From the NCBI RefSeq assembly GCF_000284595.1, contig NC_017671.1, positions 124,001 to 188,000 of the forward strand: 64,000 bases of DNA, given 5' to 3'. This DNA is from Stenotrophomonas maltophilia D457 (GTDB taxonomy: Bacteria; Pseudomonadota; Gammaproteobacteria; Xanthomonadales; Xanthomonadaceae). Below are positions 8,066-18,236 of the stretch, piece after piece. The notes beneath the pieces are model-generated. The model worked only from the letters and a program-made list of their open reading frames with translations, made no database searches and had not been told where the DNA came from. How positions within the stretch are numbered: position 1 is the stretch's first letter; each line of letters starts with the position of its first letter. Position numbers and translations under genes: made by a program.

Positions 8066-9475
8066 ATGTCCGTGGAAAACGTTGAGAAGCTGATCAAGGA
8101 CAACCAGATCGAGTTCGTCGATCTGCGTTTCGTGGATATGCGTGGCGTCGAGCAGCACGTCACCTTCCCGGTCAGCATTGTCGAACCGTCGCTGTTCGAA
8201 GAAGGCAAGATGTTCGACGGCAGCTCGATCGCCGGCTGGAAGGGCATCAACGAATCGGACATGGTCCTGCTGCCCGACACCACCAGCGCCTACGTCGACC
8301 CGTTCTACGCAGATCCGACCATCGTGATCAGCTGCGACATCCTCGATCCGGCCACCATGCAGCCGTACGGCCGCTGCCCGCGCGGCATCGCCAAGCGCGC
8401 CGAGGCCTACCTGAAGTCCTCCGGCATCGCCGAAACCGCGTTCTTCGGCCCGGAGCCGGAGTTCTTCATCTTCGACTCGGTCCGTTTCGCCAATGAAATG
8501 GGCAACACCTTCTTCAAGGTCGATTCCGAAGAAGCCGCCTGGAACAGCGGCGCCAAGTACGACGGCGCCAACAGCGGCTACCGTCCGGGCGTGAAGGGCG
8601 GCTACTTCCCCGTGCCGCCGACCGACACCCTGCACGACCTGCGCGCCGAGATGTGCAAGACCCTGGAACAGGTCGGCATCGAAGTGGAAGTGCAGCACCA
8701 CGAAGTGGCCACCGCCGGCCAGTGCGAGATCGGCACCAAGTTCAGCACCCTGGTGCAGAAGGCCGATGAACTGCTGCGCATGAAGTACGTGATCAAGAAC
8801 GTCGCGCACCGCAACGGCAAGACCGTCACCTTCATGCCCAAGCCGATCGTGGGCGACAACGGCAGCGGCATGCACGTGCATCAGTCGCTGTCCAAGGGCG
8901 GCACCAACCTGTTCTCCGGTGACGGCTACGGTGGCCTGAGCCAGCTGGCGCTGTGGTACATCGGCGGCATCTTCAAGCACGCCAAGGCCATCAATGCCTT
9001 CGCCAACTCGGGCACCAACAGCTACAAGCGCCTGGTGCCGGGCTTCGAGGCGCCGGTGATGCTGGCCTACTCGGCCCGCAACCGTTCGGCGTCGTGCCGC
9101 ATTCCGTGGGTGTCCAACCCGAAGGCGCGCCGCATCGAAATGCGCTTCCCGGACCCGATCCAGTCCGGCTACCTGACCTTCACCGCACTGATGATGGCCG
9201 GCCTGGACGGCATCAAGAACCAGATCGACCCGGGTGCACCGAGCGACAAGGACCTGTACGACCTGCCGCCGGAGGAAGAGAAGCTGATCCCGCAGGTCTG
9301 CTCCTCGCTGGACCAGGCGCTGGAAGCGCTGGACAAGGACCGCGAGTTCCTGAAGGCCGGCGGCGTGATGAGCGATGACTTCATCGACGGCTACATCGCG
9401 CTGAAGATGCAGGAAGTGACCAAGTTCCGCGCGGCCACCCACCCGCTGGAATACCAGCTGTACTACGCCAGCTGA
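8066..9475 (+). CDS. glnA: Type I glutamine synthetase GlnA
   Basis: Makes glutamine from glutamate, ammonia and ATP; cytoplasmic dodecamer and main entry of ammonium into metabolism. From ATG 8066 ([10 protein letters not shown]) it is 469 residues, the usual GSI-beta length. Visible signatures are [12 protein letters not shown] near residue 50, the metal/ATP motif [17 protein letters not shown], and [17 protein letters not shown] with the adenylylated Tyr, so activity should be controlled by GlnE as well as by transcription. The sigma-54 promoter and NtrC sites upstream predict strong induction under nitrogen limitation. A terminator follows, separating it from glnK. Confidence 0.98.
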   Translation: MSVENVEKLIKDNQIEFVDLRFVDMRGVEQHVTFPVSIVEPSLFEEGKMFDGSSIAGWKGINESDMVLLPDTTSAYVDPFYADPTIVISCDILDPATMQPYGRCPRGIAKRAEAYLKSSGIAETAFFGPEPEFFIFDSVRFANEMGNTFFKVDSEEAAWNSGAKYDGANSGYRPGVKGGYFPVPPTDTLHDLRAEMCKTLEQVGIEVEVQHHEVATAGQCEIGTKFSTLVQKADELLRMKYVIKNVAHRNGKTVTFMPKPIVGDNGSGMHVHQSLSKGGTNLFSGDGYGGLSQLALWYIGGIFKHAKAINAFANSGTNSYKRLVPGFEAPVMLAYSARNRSASCRIPWVSNPKARRIEMRFPDPIQSGYLTFTALMMAGLDGIKNQIDPGAPSDKDLYDLPPEEEKLIPQVCSSLDQALEALDKDREFLKAGGVMSDDFIDGYIALKMQEVTKFRAATHPLEYQLYYAS

Positions 9476-9481
9476 CCGGAT

Positions 9482-9530
9482 GCGATGGCGGTGGGTTCCC
9501 CCTCCCACCCGCCGCCATCGCTTCCGTTTT
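9482..9530 (+). terminator. Rho-independent terminator after glnA
   Basis: GCGATGGCGGTGGG at 9482 pairs with CCCACCCGCCGCCATCGC ending at 9521 across a loop of about 8 bases, and TTCCGTTTT follows. It begins seven bases past the glnA stop. Confidence 0.85.
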
Positions 9531-9556
9531 CGCGGCTGGGGAGCCGCGGTCAGATC

Positions 9557-10135
<579 letters not shown>

Positions 10136-10157
10136 CCCCCTTCCGGAGATTCCCCCC

Positions 10158-11588
10158 ATGAAGATGCGCCTTCTCACCGGGTGGCAAGCCCGGTTCCATC
10201 TGGTGTGCCTGTTGATGCTGCTCAGCGCACTGGCCGCCGGTGCCTGGCCGGGCAGCGCCCATGCCCAGGCCCAGGTATCGCCGTTGCCGAGCGAAAGCGT
10301 GGCGGTCGAGCCGCTGCACGATGCGGCCGCCACCGCCGCGGCGCCGGCCGTGGCCGAAGCGGCCGCCGCCTATGATCGTGGCGACGTCGCCTGGATGCTC
10401 ACCTCGACCCTGCTGGTGCTGTTGATGGTGGTACCGGGCCTGGCCCTGTTCTACGGCGGCCTGGTGCGTTCGAAGAATGTGCTGTCGGTGCTCAGCCAGA
10501 TCCTGGTGGTGTTCTCGCTGGTGCTGCTGCTGTGGGTGGCCTATGGCTACAGCGCGGTGTTCAGCGCCGGCAATCCGTTCTTCGGCTCGTTCACCGAATT
10601 CGCCTTCCTCAAGGGCTTCACCCCGGAGTCGGTGGGCAACACGCCGATCAAGGGCCTGCCGGACTATCTGTTCGTCGCGTTCCAGTCGACCTTTGCCGGC
10701 ATCACCACCGCGCTGATCGTCGGTGCCTTCGCCGAGCGCATCAAGTTCCGCGCGGTGCTGCTGTTCTCGGCGCTGTGGTTCACCCTCAGCTACATCCCGA
10801 TGGCACATATCGTCTGGGGTGGCGGCTACCTGGGTGAGCTGGGTGCCATCGACTTCGCCGGCGGTACCGTGGTCCACATCAACGCGGGCGTCGCCGGCCT
10901 GGTCGGCGCGTGGTTCGTCGGCAAGCGCCTGGGCTATGGCCAGACCGCGCTGAAGCCGCACAATGTGCCGTTTACCTACATCGGCGCGATGCTGCTGTGG
11001 GTGGGCTGGTTCGGCTTCAACGCCGGCTCGGCAGCAGCGGCCGACACCGTGGCCTCGCTGGCCTTCCTCAACACCGTGCTGGCCACCGCCGCTGCCGTGC
11101 TTGGCTGGACCCTGGTGGAGGCGATCGGCAAGGGCAAGCCGTCGGCGCTGGGCGCTGCGTCGGGTGCGGTGGCCGGTCTGGTCGGCATCACCCCGGCCTG
11201 TGGCACCGTCGGGCCGCTTGGCGCGATCGTGATCGGTTTTGTCGCCGGCGTGGTCTGCGTGTGGGGCGTGACCGGCCTGAAGCGCCTGCTGAAGGTGGAC
11301 GACACCGCCGACGTGTTCGGTGTGCATGGTGTCGGCGGCATCGTCGGCGCGATCCTCACCGGCGTGTTCAGTGCGCAGTCGCTGGGCGGCACAAAGGCCG
11401 ATCTGGATATCGCCCATCAGGTCTGGGTGCAGGTGGTCAGCGTCGGCCTGACCGTGGTGTGGTCGGCGGTGATGACCGCGGTCATCCTGCTGGTGGTCAA
11501 GGTCGTGGTCGGCCTGCGGGTGACCGAAGAGGCCGAACGCACCGGCCTGGATGTGACTTCGCACGGCGAGTCCGCCTACGAGGCCTGA
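10158..11588 (+). CDS. amtB: Ammonium transporter AmtB
   Basis: Trimeric inner-membrane channel for ammonium/ammonia. 476 residues from ATG 10158, with GGAG about 10 bases upstream. A cleavable-looking signal (LMLLSALAAGAWPGSAHAQA) and an Ala-rich spacer precede the eleven-helix core, which starts at AWMLTSTLLVLLMVVPGLALF. The Phe gate and twin-His pore are represented by FGGLVRSKNVLS-type helix 1 and by VVHINAGVAGLVGA and DVFGVHGVGGIVGA, the latter two carrying the pore His residues. Controlled by GlnK, encoded immediately upstream and probably on the same transcript. Confidence 0.97.
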   Translation: MKMRLLTGWQARFHLVCLLMLLSALAAGAWPGSAHAQAQVSPLPSESVAVEPLHDAAATAAAPAVAEAAAAYDRGDVAWMLTSTLLVLLMVVPGLALFYGGLVRSKNVLSVLSQILVVFSLVLLLWVAYGYSAVFSAGNPFFGSFTEFAFLKGFTPESVGNTPIKGLPDYLFVAFQSTFAGITTALIVGAFAERIKFRAVLLFSALWFTLSYIPMAHIVWGGGYLGELGAIDFAGGTVVHINAGVAGLVGAWFVGKRLGYGQTALKPHNVPFTYIGAMLLWVGWFGFNAGSAAAADTVASLAFLNTVLATAAAVLGWTLVEAIGKGKPSALGAASGAVAGLVGITPACGTVGPLGAIVIGFVAGVVCVWGVTGLKRLLKVDDTADVFGVHGVGGIVGAILTGVFSAQSLGGTKADLDIAHQVWVQVVSVGLTVVWSAVMTAVILLVVKVVVGLRVTEEAERTGLDVTSHGESAYEA

Positions 11589-11603
11589 CGTGGCGGCGCA
11601 CTG

Positions 11604-11756
11604 ACGTGGTGGGTGCCGACCGTTGGTCGGCACTTCCACTGTCCTTGTTCTGGTAGGTGCCAAGCTTGCTTGGCACGGGGTCTGGGTCTGCTCTGGTGGG
11701 TGCCGACCGTTGGTCGGCACAGCGGGTAGCCCATCCACGCATGGCGTGGCTCTACC
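11604..11756. repeat. Four GTAG/GTGG-headed palindromes after amtB
   Basis: Successive hairpins are GTGGGTGCCGACC...GGTCGGCAC near 11609, GTAGGTGCCAAGC...GCTTGGCAC near 11653, a second GTGGGTGCCGACC...GGTCGGCAC near 11697, and a GTAGCCCATCCACGC...GTGGCTCTAC pair near 11726. These SMAG-like units separate the amtB transcript from the degraded region that follows. Confidence 0.75.
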
Positions 11757-11835
11757 GTTCCTGCTCCAATGGCTGTCTGCAGGTGGGCGTGTACACGCCT
11801 CCAACGACCTCGATGGACTACAGAACGGAGTAGGC

Positions 11836-12369
11836 GTGATCCAGGCGACTTCCGCAGCAGTGATGGAAGACATCGAATGGTATGTCTACCTGCTGACCCT
11901 GGACGACTACAGTCCGCATGCGCTGGTGCGTAGTGTGGCCGGCGCAGGAGATCGAGAACACTGGAGCTTCGCTGTGGAGCTCACCTGTCGCTGCCTTTCC
12001 TCCGGTCTGTGGCGACTCTCCTACGGCCTGCCTCCGGAGCTGGGGCTTTCCAGCATCGATCGTCGATCCGAGCACCAGCAGTCTGATCAACATCACGGTG
12101 CCTGGAGCACATGCATTGGATCCGGGCTTTGTGATCCGACAGGTGCTTCCGGATGGATTCGGTGGATTCTCAGTCTCAACCAGAGGCTGGGGTACGGGTT
12201 CGCGTCCAATGTTCAACTCGAATTGGTGGGCCAAGTGTGGAGTTCCAATACGCGCGATACTGGTGGCGAAGTTGGCAAGTTGCGGTGGCCTTGGAGTACT
12301 TTTCCCTCAAGGCAGAAATGCATGAGCTACCGGGGCTCTGATGGAAAGATGGTGGAGATCTGCCAGTGA
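11836..12369 (+). pseudogene. Degraded remnant, polymorphic-toxin/haemagglutinin-like
   Basis: Lower-GC DNA in which coding signal moves between frames. One frame (GTG 11836 to the TGA at 12369) ends sensibly, its stop overlapping the GTG start of the next gene. A second frame around 12080-12220 reads LINITVPGAHALDPGFVIRQV and GFSVSTRGWGTGSRPMFNSN. I recognise this pattern (N-x-T-x-P-G-H/A ... L-x-P-G-x-V ... GxGTG ... N) from C-terminal regions of filamentous-haemagglutinin/CdiA-type loci. No single frame carries the whole thing, so I call it a frameshifted relic. Family identification is from memory and weak. Confidence 0.4.
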
Positions 12370-12815
12370 GTGAGCGTGAGTTGGGGGCAAAGATTGTGTC
12401 TGTGATTGCCAGCTCCGTGCTTGGAGCGGCTCTATTCATAGGCATTCCGCTGAGTTCTCGGATAGGCAGCTTTTCGCAGGCTGCAATTTTCACATCGCTG
12501 GTTTGCGCCATAGCCGCTGTGTCGGGCCTCATCTTCGGTGTGCCCGGGGTTATGCTTGTGGACAAGTTTCTTCCGCGGTTCAAAGCTCGTTATGTTGTAG
12601 CTGCACCAATCTGTGCCTTGTTGGCGTGGCTCGCGTTCGAGGGTGCCTTCTCTCCTGGCGCTTGGATAAAGGTCTGGACCAGTCCTTCCTTTTGGTTTGG
12701 GTGGGCTCCCAGGCGCGCTGGCATCATGCTTTTCATCGGGTTGGCCGTGGGTGCCTTCTACATGTTGATCTGGCCGCGGATTGGACGAATGATGAAGGTC
12801 AACACGGCCTTGTGA
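12366..12815 (+). CDS. Small multi-pass membrane protein, function unknown
   Basis: 149 residues with four likely membrane helices: IVSVIASSVLGAALFIGIP, AAIFTSLVCAIAAVSGLIFGV, VVAAPICALLAWLAFEGA and GIMLFIGLAVGAFYMLIW. The GTG start at 12366 overlaps the stop of the preceding relic (GTGA), suggesting translational coupling to what was once an intact gene. Base composition is lower in GC than the flanking core genes. Its place directly after a toxin-like remnant and before a CdiA-like fragment would fit an immunity protein, but nothing in the sequence proves it. Confidence 0.55.
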   Translation: MSERELGAKIVSVIASSVLGAALFIGIPLSSRIGSFSQAAIFTSLVCAIAAVSGLIFGVPGVMLVDKFLPRFKARYVVAAPICALLAWLAFEGAFSPGAWIKVWTSPSFWFGWAPRRAGIMLFIGLAVGAFYMLIWPRIGRMMKVNTAL

Positions 12816-12896
12816 CTGAGGGCGATAGAATCGGGTGCCTGTGCGCAGCAAGGTGGCGGCGGCAAATAGCCAGGCATACAGCGGCGCGGGGAAGTA

Positions 12897-13310
12897 GGGG
12901 GCATCGATGAGTACAACCGTGCACTGAACGCAGTGACGACGGCGCTGGTGGGCGGTGTGGCGGGACAGGGCGCTGGCCAGGCCGCGTCCAATGCACTGGC
13001 GCCCTATGCCGCTCACTTCATCGGCAGCACGCTTGACCCGAACCACGGCAGCGACCCCAATGCGACTCTGCAACTGCTGTCGCATACGGTGTTGGGTGCG
13101 CTGCTGGCGGAAGCCGATGGTGGCAGTGCGGGAACCGGAGCCGTGTCCGCGGCCGGCGGCGAGTTGGCCGCGAAGGTACTGACTAATACATTGACCGGCG
13201 GAGACCCCTCCAAGCTGAGCCCGGAGCAGAAAGAGATGGTGCTGGCGTTGTCGCAGGCAGTTGGCGCACTGGCGGGCGGCCTGTCGGAGCAAAAGAAGGT
13301 CACGAAATGA
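12897..13310 (+). pseudogene. CdiA/haemagglutinin pre-toxin fragment, no toxin domain
   Basis: In-frame after a TAG at 12894-12896: GGIDEYNRALNAVTTALVGG, then VAGQGAGQAASNALAPYAAHF, IGSTLDPNHGSDPNATLQLL, SHTVLGALLAEADGGSAGTG and LSQAVGALAGGLSEQKK. This is the conserved module that precedes the variable toxin tip of large contact-dependent-inhibition and filamentous-haemagglutinin proteins. The thousands of codons that should precede it are absent, there is no obvious start, and the protein stops at EQKKVTK with no toxin domain. The stop overlaps the start of the next small gene by four bases (ATGA). A remnant of a cdi locus. Confidence 0.7.
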
Positions 13311-13774
13311 GTGCTAGTGATGTGAAAGATGCTGGAAGAATTTCCGTTCAGGCTGCATATGTATTGATGTGCGTGTTCCTTCAGAAGTATATGGAGAGGG
13401 GGGAGGGGCAGGACACTCTTGTTGATCTGTTATCTTCGGGAGGGTCATTTCTATGGGCGAATGGCTTGCCCAACGATCCGGCAATGTGGGATGACTGGTG
13501 TGATGCATTTGCAGAGGTTGTCACCGTGGGGAGTGCTCTTAATTCTGAATTTTGTAGCGCACAAATTAATTCGTCGGGCGAGTACTTGGCGTTGCTGGAT
13601 GCGTTCTCGGTAATGATGGTATTCCTTGAGTCGATTTTTGACCGATCTGGTGAGGATCTTCCGCTGTTCGAAGTTGTTGTTCGCCTTATGTCGCCTCTAG
13701 GTGATTCCGGTTTTCTTGATGATTCCTCTGTCTGGGCTGAGTGGGTGGAGTCGGTTAGGAAGGTGAGGGCATAG
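13307..13774 (+). CDS. Probable immunity protein of the degraded CDI locus
   Basis: 155 residues, acidic, Trp- and Ser-rich (WANGLPNDPAMWDDWCDAF, SVWAEWVESVRKV), with no signal peptide or membrane helix. GC content is clearly lower than in the core genes, as is usual for CDI immunity genes. It overlaps the CdiA-like fragment by ATGA, the normal cdiA-cdiI junction. I do not recognise a named family. The immunity role is inferred from position, size and composition. The toxin it would neutralise is missing here, so it may be an orphan that protects against kin carrying the toxin. Confidence 0.55.
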   Translation: MSASDVKDAGRISVQAAYVLMCVFLQKYMERGEGQDTLVDLLSSGGSFLWANGLPNDPAMWDDWCDAFAEVVTVGSALNSEFCSAQINSSGEYLALLDAFSVMMVFLESIFDRSGEDLPLFEVVVRLMSPLGDSGFLDDSSVWAEWVESVRKVRA

Positions 13775-14236
13775 GGTTCTGGGCGGTTGCTTGTTCAATG
13801 GAAGTTGGGGTTAAACGGCCGCCTCGATGAAGTTGCTCGGCTTGACGGTGTTGCCAGTCTGTATGTCACCGGTCGAAGCAGTGGTGACGCGCCAAGGTAG
13901 ATTTCTTCGCAATGCGGGCGCGGAGGGATTGACCAGATCGGCCACTGGCGGGATCTGAGGGGCCGTTGATGAATCATTTTGTTTAAGTTGTTATGACGGT
14001 TGTTCCTGGGTTCACGTGTCCACGGTGTTGGAATGGATTCGGCGGCATGGCTGGGTCCGTTTCGAGGATTGAAGGTAGGTGATGAGGAACTTGGGCGTTT
14101 GGCTATTCGAATTGGAGTTTGAGATTTGGGCATGAGGTGGGGGCGTTATTGAGTTTTTTGCATGACAGCTCCCCAGTTCTCCAGCGATCCGGACGAAGCG
14201 AAGAACCACGGCTGCAGTCATGGTTACAATTCGTCC
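13775..14236. other. Gene-free, lower-GC interval
   Basis: About 460 bases between the immunity-like gene and the amidase. Short frames are open on both strands but none shows a family signature or a ribosome-binding site. The AT-richer composition matches the CDI remnants, so it is likely part of the same insertion scar. An ATG at 14162 would extend the amidase by 25 residues but would bury its lipoprotein signal. Confidence 0.5.
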
Positions 14237-14983
14237 ATGATCAGCCCCCGCCTTCTGGCTTCCACACTGCTGGCCCTGGCCCTTTCGGCCTGCACCGCCA
14301 CCGCGCCTGTGCAGCACAACCCGCTCGCCACCTGGCTCCCATCACCCAACCAGAACGCGCGCACCCCGGTCATCATCGTCATCCACCACACCGAGCAGAA
14401 ATCGGTGCAGCAGAGCCTGCATACGTTGCGCACGGCCAACAGCGGTGGGCCGGTCAGTGCGCACTACCTGATCGGCGCCGATGGCCATCGTTACCAGCTG
14501 GTGGCTGATGAGCGCCGTGCCTGGCACGCCGGCGCCGGGCGCTGGGGCACCATCACCGATCTCAATTCGGCTTCGATCGGTATCGAGCTCGACAACGATG
14601 GCCGCAGTCCGTTCAGTGCGGCACAGATCGAATCGCTGATCGTGCTGCTGCGCGATCTCACCACGCGCCTGAACATCCCGCCGCGCCAGGTGATCGGCCA
14701 TGCCGACCTGGCGCCGACGCGCAAGCAGGATCCGAGCCGCTTCTTCCCATGGCAGCAGTTGGCCGAGGCCGGTTTCGGCGTGTGGCCGCGCGCGGCCGAC
14801 GGCGCGGCACCGGAAGGTTTCGACGCGTGGAATGCCCTGGCCCGCTTCGGCTATCCGCTGGACAACCGCGAAGCCACCGTCGCCGCCTTCCACCGCCGTT
14901 TCCGTGGCCGCGACGACCTGCCGAAGACGCTGGATGCCGAGGACGCCCGCATCCTGCACTCGCTGCTGCTGCAGACGCCGTGA
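14237..14983 (+). CDS. N-acetylmuramoyl-L-alanine amidase lipoprotein (AmiD/AmpD type)
   Basis: A 248-residue zinc amidase that cuts the bond between N-acetylmuramic acid and the stem peptide. ATG 14237 gives a clean lipoprotein signal, MISPRLLASTLLALALSAC, with the lipid-bearing Cys at residue 19. The Amidase_2 core shows IVIHHTEQKS (first zinc His), ADERRAWHAGAGRW, SIGIELDNDG and the closing GHADLAPTRKQDP (second zinc His and the catalytic D). Outer-membrane anchoring makes it AmiD-like rather than the cytoplasmic recycling enzyme AmpD. The truncated mltA lies 67 bases downstream, so the pair once formed a murein-turnover cluster. Confidence 0.85.
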   Translation: MISPRLLASTLLALALSACTATAPVQHNPLATWLPSPNQNARTPVIIVIHHTEQKSVQQSLHTLRTANSGGPVSAHYLIGADGHRYQLVADERRAWHAGAGRWGTITDLNSASIGIELDNDGRSPFSAAQIESLIVLLRDLTTRLNIPPRQVIGHADLAPTRKQDPSRFFPWQQLAEAGFGVWPRAADGAAPEGFDAWNALARFGYPLDNREATVAAFHRRFRGRDDLPKTLDAEDARILHSLLLQTP

Positions 14984-15050
14984 CTCCGCGCATGAACGCT
15001 TGGCCCCGCGCTGGGTTGCCGCCCAGCGGCCGGCCCGCCACCATGGCGGC

Positions 15051-15806
15051 ATGATCGATTCCGCCACCTTCTTCAAGCGCAAGCACTGGACCCTGCTGGC
15101 GGCGGCCGTGCTCGCCGGTTGCGCCACCACCGCTCCCCGCACGGGCTCCGAAGCGCCCACGCCGACCTCGCCGCCGGCGGCCACCTACGCCAAGGTCGAC
15201 TGGAAAGCCCTGCCAGCGGTCTCGGACAGCGATCTGCAGGCCGGCTTCGTGGCCTGGCGCAGCAGCTGCGCCCGCCTGAAAAACGACGCTGTCTGGGCCA
15301 AGCCCTGCGCCACCGCCGCAGCGGTGTCAGACAAGAACCCGGCCGCGATCCGCCAGTTCCTGCAGCGCGACCTCGATGCCTATGCGCTGCGTGCCGGTGG
15401 CCATCAGGCCGACGGATTGATCACCGGCTACTACGAGCCGATCTACCCCGGCAGCCTTACCCGCACCGACAAGGCGACGGTGCCGGTCTACGGCACGCCG
15501 GATGATCTGGTGGTGGTGCAGCTGGACAGCCTCTACCCGGAACTGAAGGGCAAGCGCCTGCGCGGGCGCGTCGAAGGCAAGGTGCTCAAGCCCTATGACG
15601 ACGCCGGCACCATCGCGGCCAAGGGCGCCAAGGCGCCGGTGCTGGCCTGGCTGACCGATCCGATGGACCTGCAGTTGCTGCAGATCCAGGGGTCCGGCCG
15701 CGTGCGCCTGGCCGATGGCAAGCAGGTACGGCTGGCCTATGCGGAACAGAACGGCCACCCCTACCGCGCGATCGGTCGCTGGCTGGTGGACCAGGGTGTT
15801 GGCGCG
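15051..15806 (+). pseudogene. mltA: mltA 5' fragment (membrane-bound lytic transglycosylase A)
   Basis: Starts as a lipoprotein (KHWTLLAAAVLAGC) and shows MltA signatures: AIRQFLQRDLDAYAL, GLITGYYEPIYPGSL, VPVYGTPDDLV and LLQIQGSGRVRLADG. The frame runs into the IS21-family element near 15806 and ends in it at 15836 after a few foreign residues (LKLTQAAR). About 252 native residues remain. The C-terminal third of the family, including the catalytic Asp region, is missing and is not found on the far side of the element, so this is more than a simple insertion. Confidence 0.85.
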
Positions 15807-15870
15807 CACTTAAAACTGACCCAGGCTGCGCGTTGAACTTTGACCCACCCGGTGTACGGGGCTGAGGGTA

Positions 15871-16662
15871 TCAGTTGGTGGTCTGGGTGGTGGCCTCCTT
15901 TGCCCTGATTCTGGCTTTGGTCTTGTTGGCGGCGGTGCTGTTGCGCAGCCGCCAGGAGTCGTTGCCGGTCTCCAGGATGTGGCAGTGGTGGGTGATGCGA
16001 TCCAGCAGCGCGGTGGTCATCTTGGCGTCGCCGAACACCTGACCCCATTCGGAGAAGGCCAAGTTGGTGGTGATGGCGAGGCTGGTGCGCTCGTAGAGCT
16101 TGCTGATCAGGTGGAACAGCAGCGCGCCGCCTGAGGGGGTGAACGGCAGGTAGCCCAGTTCATCGAGGATGACCAGGTCGGCATAGGTCAGGCGCAGGGC
16201 GATCTGCCCGGCCTTGCCCTGGGCCTGTTCCTTCTCCAGCGCATTGACCAGTTCGATGGTGGAGAAGAAGCGCACGCGCAGGCGATGCTGGCGCACGGCC
16301 TGGATGCCGATGGCGGTGGCCAGGTGGGTCTTGCCGGTGCCCGGTCCACCGACAAGGACGACGTTCTCGGGGGTGTGGATGAAGTCACCCTGGTGGAGTC
16401 GTTCGACCAGTGCGCGATCAACGGGACTGGCCGCGAAGTCGAACCCGAGCAGGTCACGATGGACGGGGAAACGTGCGGCCTTCATCTGGTTGGCCTGGGC
16501 ACGAACCTGCCGTTCGGCGGACTCGGCCTGCAGCAGTTCGGCCATCCAGTGTTCGGGCTCCATGGTGTGCAGGCGCATCTTGGCCAGCAGTTCGGGCCAC
16601 TGGCTGGCCATGCCGTGCAGCTTGAGCTGCTGCATGCGCAGCGGCAGGTCAGGCGTCGACAT
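15871..16662 (-). CDS. istB: IS21-family helper ATPase IstB
   Basis: A 263-residue AAA+ ATPase that assists the transposase and selects target DNA. Walker [16 protein letters not shown] (about residues 105-119), Walker [13 protein letters not shown] and sensor region [19 protein letters not shown] are intact. The start at 16662 overlaps the istA stop (16649) by 14 bases, the usual istA-istB coupling. It appears full length and functional. Confidence 0.95.
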   Translation of the reverse strand: MSTPDLPLRMQQLKLHGMASQWPELLAKMRLHTMEPEHWMAELLQAESAERQVRAQANQMKAARFPVHRDLLGFDFAASPVDRALVERLHQGDFIHTPENVVLVGGPGTGKTHLATAIGIQAVRQHRLRVRFFSTIELVNALEKEQAQGKAGQIALRLTYADLVILDELGYLPFTPSGGALLFHLISKLYERTSLAITTNLAFSEWGQVFGDAKMTTALLDRITHHCHILETGNDSWRLRNSTAANKTKARIRAKEATTQTTN

Positions 16663-18157
16663 GATCTGCCTCCCGCAGGGCGTCGTAGCGGGCCGGATCG
16701 GACACCGGCGGATGACGCAGCGTCACTCGCGAGGCGACCGTCTCGATCGTGCGGTCCGGATGCTGCAATCGCCCCAGCACGTTGAGCACGTGGTCGGCGC
16801 GCACCAGGCCGGACTCGAGTGCCAGTTCCACCGCCACCAGTACCGCTTCGAGCCCGTGCACGGGTACGGCGGCCAGCACCTGGGCCATGGCGCGGTCGCC
16901 GTGAGGCTGGCGCAGCAACACCTGCTGCAGCTTGCGCAGCGGATCGGGCATGGACAGGAACGGCGCGCCGTCACGCAGTGCCCCCGGCTTGCGCTGGACC
17001 AGGGCGATGTAGTGCTGCCAGTCGTAGTGGACCCGATCACGCTCGAAGCTGCGCCGGTGGCGGGCGACCTCGGCCTCGCCGACCACCACGGCCAGTTCGA
17101 AGGGATACACGCGCAGGCTGGCGACGGCGTGGGCGTGTTCGCACGGCACGCTGTAGCGGTTGCGCTGGAAGCTGACCAGCGCGGTCGAACTGACCCGCAC
17201 CGGCCGCTCGATGTAGCCGTCGAAGGGCGCGGGCATCGGCATCAGGTGGGGCTGTTCGTCCTCCAGAGCTTCGGCCACGGTGATGTCGGAGGCATCCGGA
17301 TGCGCCTGCATCGGCCAAGCGGCGCGGCACTCGCTGGCGAGCCAGGCGTTGAGGGTGTCCAGATCTGGCCAGTGGCGGGCCCCGGCCTCGATCCAGATCT
17401 GTCGGCGCCGGTCCTGCACGTTCTTCTCGACCCGCCCCTTCTCCCAACCCGCGGCGCGGTTGCAGAACTCCGCGGCGAACAGGTAGTGGCTGATCATGGC
17501 GTGGAAGCGGGCGTTGACCCGCCGTTCCCGGTGCTGGCCGATCCCGTCCACCGCCGTCTTCATGTTGTCGTAGATGCCGCGGCGCGGCACGCCACCGAAG
17601 GCGGTAAACGCCTGGGTATGAGCATCGAACAGCATCTCGTGGCTCTGGGTGGGATAGGCCACCAACCAGAAGGCGCGGCTGCAGGCCAGCTTCACGTGGG
17701 CGAGATCCAGCGGCATCTTGGCGTGGCTGCCGACGAAGGCGTACTCGCGGCTCCAGTCGAACTGGAAGGCTTCACCCGGAGGAAAGTGCAACGGCACGAA
17801 GGCCGGGCGGCGGCTGGCGCCGCCGGCCGCCTTCCACTGGCGGATGAAGGCCGTCACCCGGGTGTAGGTGCCCGGATAGCCGATCGCCTGCAACTGCGAG
17901 AACAGCACCTTGGCGGTGCGTTGTTCCCGCCGGGGACGATGGCTGTCGGCACGCAGCCACGTCTCCAACTGGGACCGGTAGGGATCGAGCCGGGAGGGCG
18001 AGGCTCGCCTGGGATAGACCGGCTCGGACTGGCCGCTGCGCAGCCATCGCCGGATGGTATTGCGGGATAGGCCCGTGCGCTTGGCGATCTCGCGCAGCGG
18101 CAGGCCATCGCGGAAATGCATCCGCCGGATCTTGGCCAACATGACCATGGTGATCAC
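16649..18157 (-). CDS. istA: IS21-family transposase IstA
   Basis: A 502-residue DDE transposase. N-terminal helix-turn-helix ([20 protein letters not shown]), then the integrase core: [13 protein letters not shown] (first D), [10 protein letters not shown] (second D) and [15 protein letters not shown] (E). The C-terminal part resembles other IstA proteins ([13 protein letters not shown]). The ATG at 18157 is taken; MVML at 18148 and MLAK at 18142 are equally possible starts. Complete, with all three catalytic acidic residues. Confidence 0.95.
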   Translation of the reverse strand: MITMVMLAKIRRMHFRDGLPLREIAKRTGLSRNTIRRWLRSGQSEPVYPRRASPSRLDPYRSQLETWLRADSHRPRREQRTAKVLFSQLQAIGYPGTYTRVTAFIRQWKAAGGASRRPAFVPLHFPPGEAFQFDWSREYAFVGSHAKMPLDLAHVKLACSRAFWLVAYPTQSHEMLFDAHTQAFTAFGGVPRRGIYDNMKTAVDGIGQHRERRVNARFHAMISHYLFAAEFCNRAAGWEKGRVEKNVQDRRRQIWIEAGARHWPDLDTLNAWLASECRAAWPMQAHPDASDITVAEALEDEQPHLMPMPAPFDGYIERPVRVSSTALVSFQRNRYSVPCEHAHAVASLRVYPFELAVVVGEAEVARHRRSFERDRVHYDWQHYIALVQRKPGALRDGAPFLSMPDPLRKLQQVLLRQPHGDRAMAQVLAAVPVHGLEAVLVAVELALESGLVRADHVLNVLGRLQHPDRTIETVASRVTLRHPPVSDPARYDALREADHVDA

Positions 18158-18236
18158 TCCTGAAATCCCCCGAGCAAAAGATGCTCAGGATGTGGGCTTC
18201 AGGTGGGTCAGTTTTACCCGCGCATCACCGCCGAAA

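Larger units (their letters stand above)
15807..18236 (-). mobile_element. IS21-family insertion sequence (istA-istB)
   Basis: About 2.43 kb. The left end reads TTAAAACTGACCCA and repeats GAACTTTGACCCACC some 20 bases inward. The right end, read inward, is CCAGAACTGACCCAC followed by GGTAAAACTGACCCACC. Duplicated AACTGACCC boxes at both ends are typical of the multiple terminal repeats of IS21 elements. It carries intact istA and istB on the minus strand. Limits are accurate to a few bases. No convincing target duplication is visible: the left flank ends GGCGCGCAC and the right begins GGATGCGCG. Confidence 0.85.

Noticed and set aside
8042..9508. Long open frame (488 codons) opposite glnA
   Set aside because: It mirrors glnA codon for codon, has composition typical of antisense frames in high-GC genes and has no family motif.
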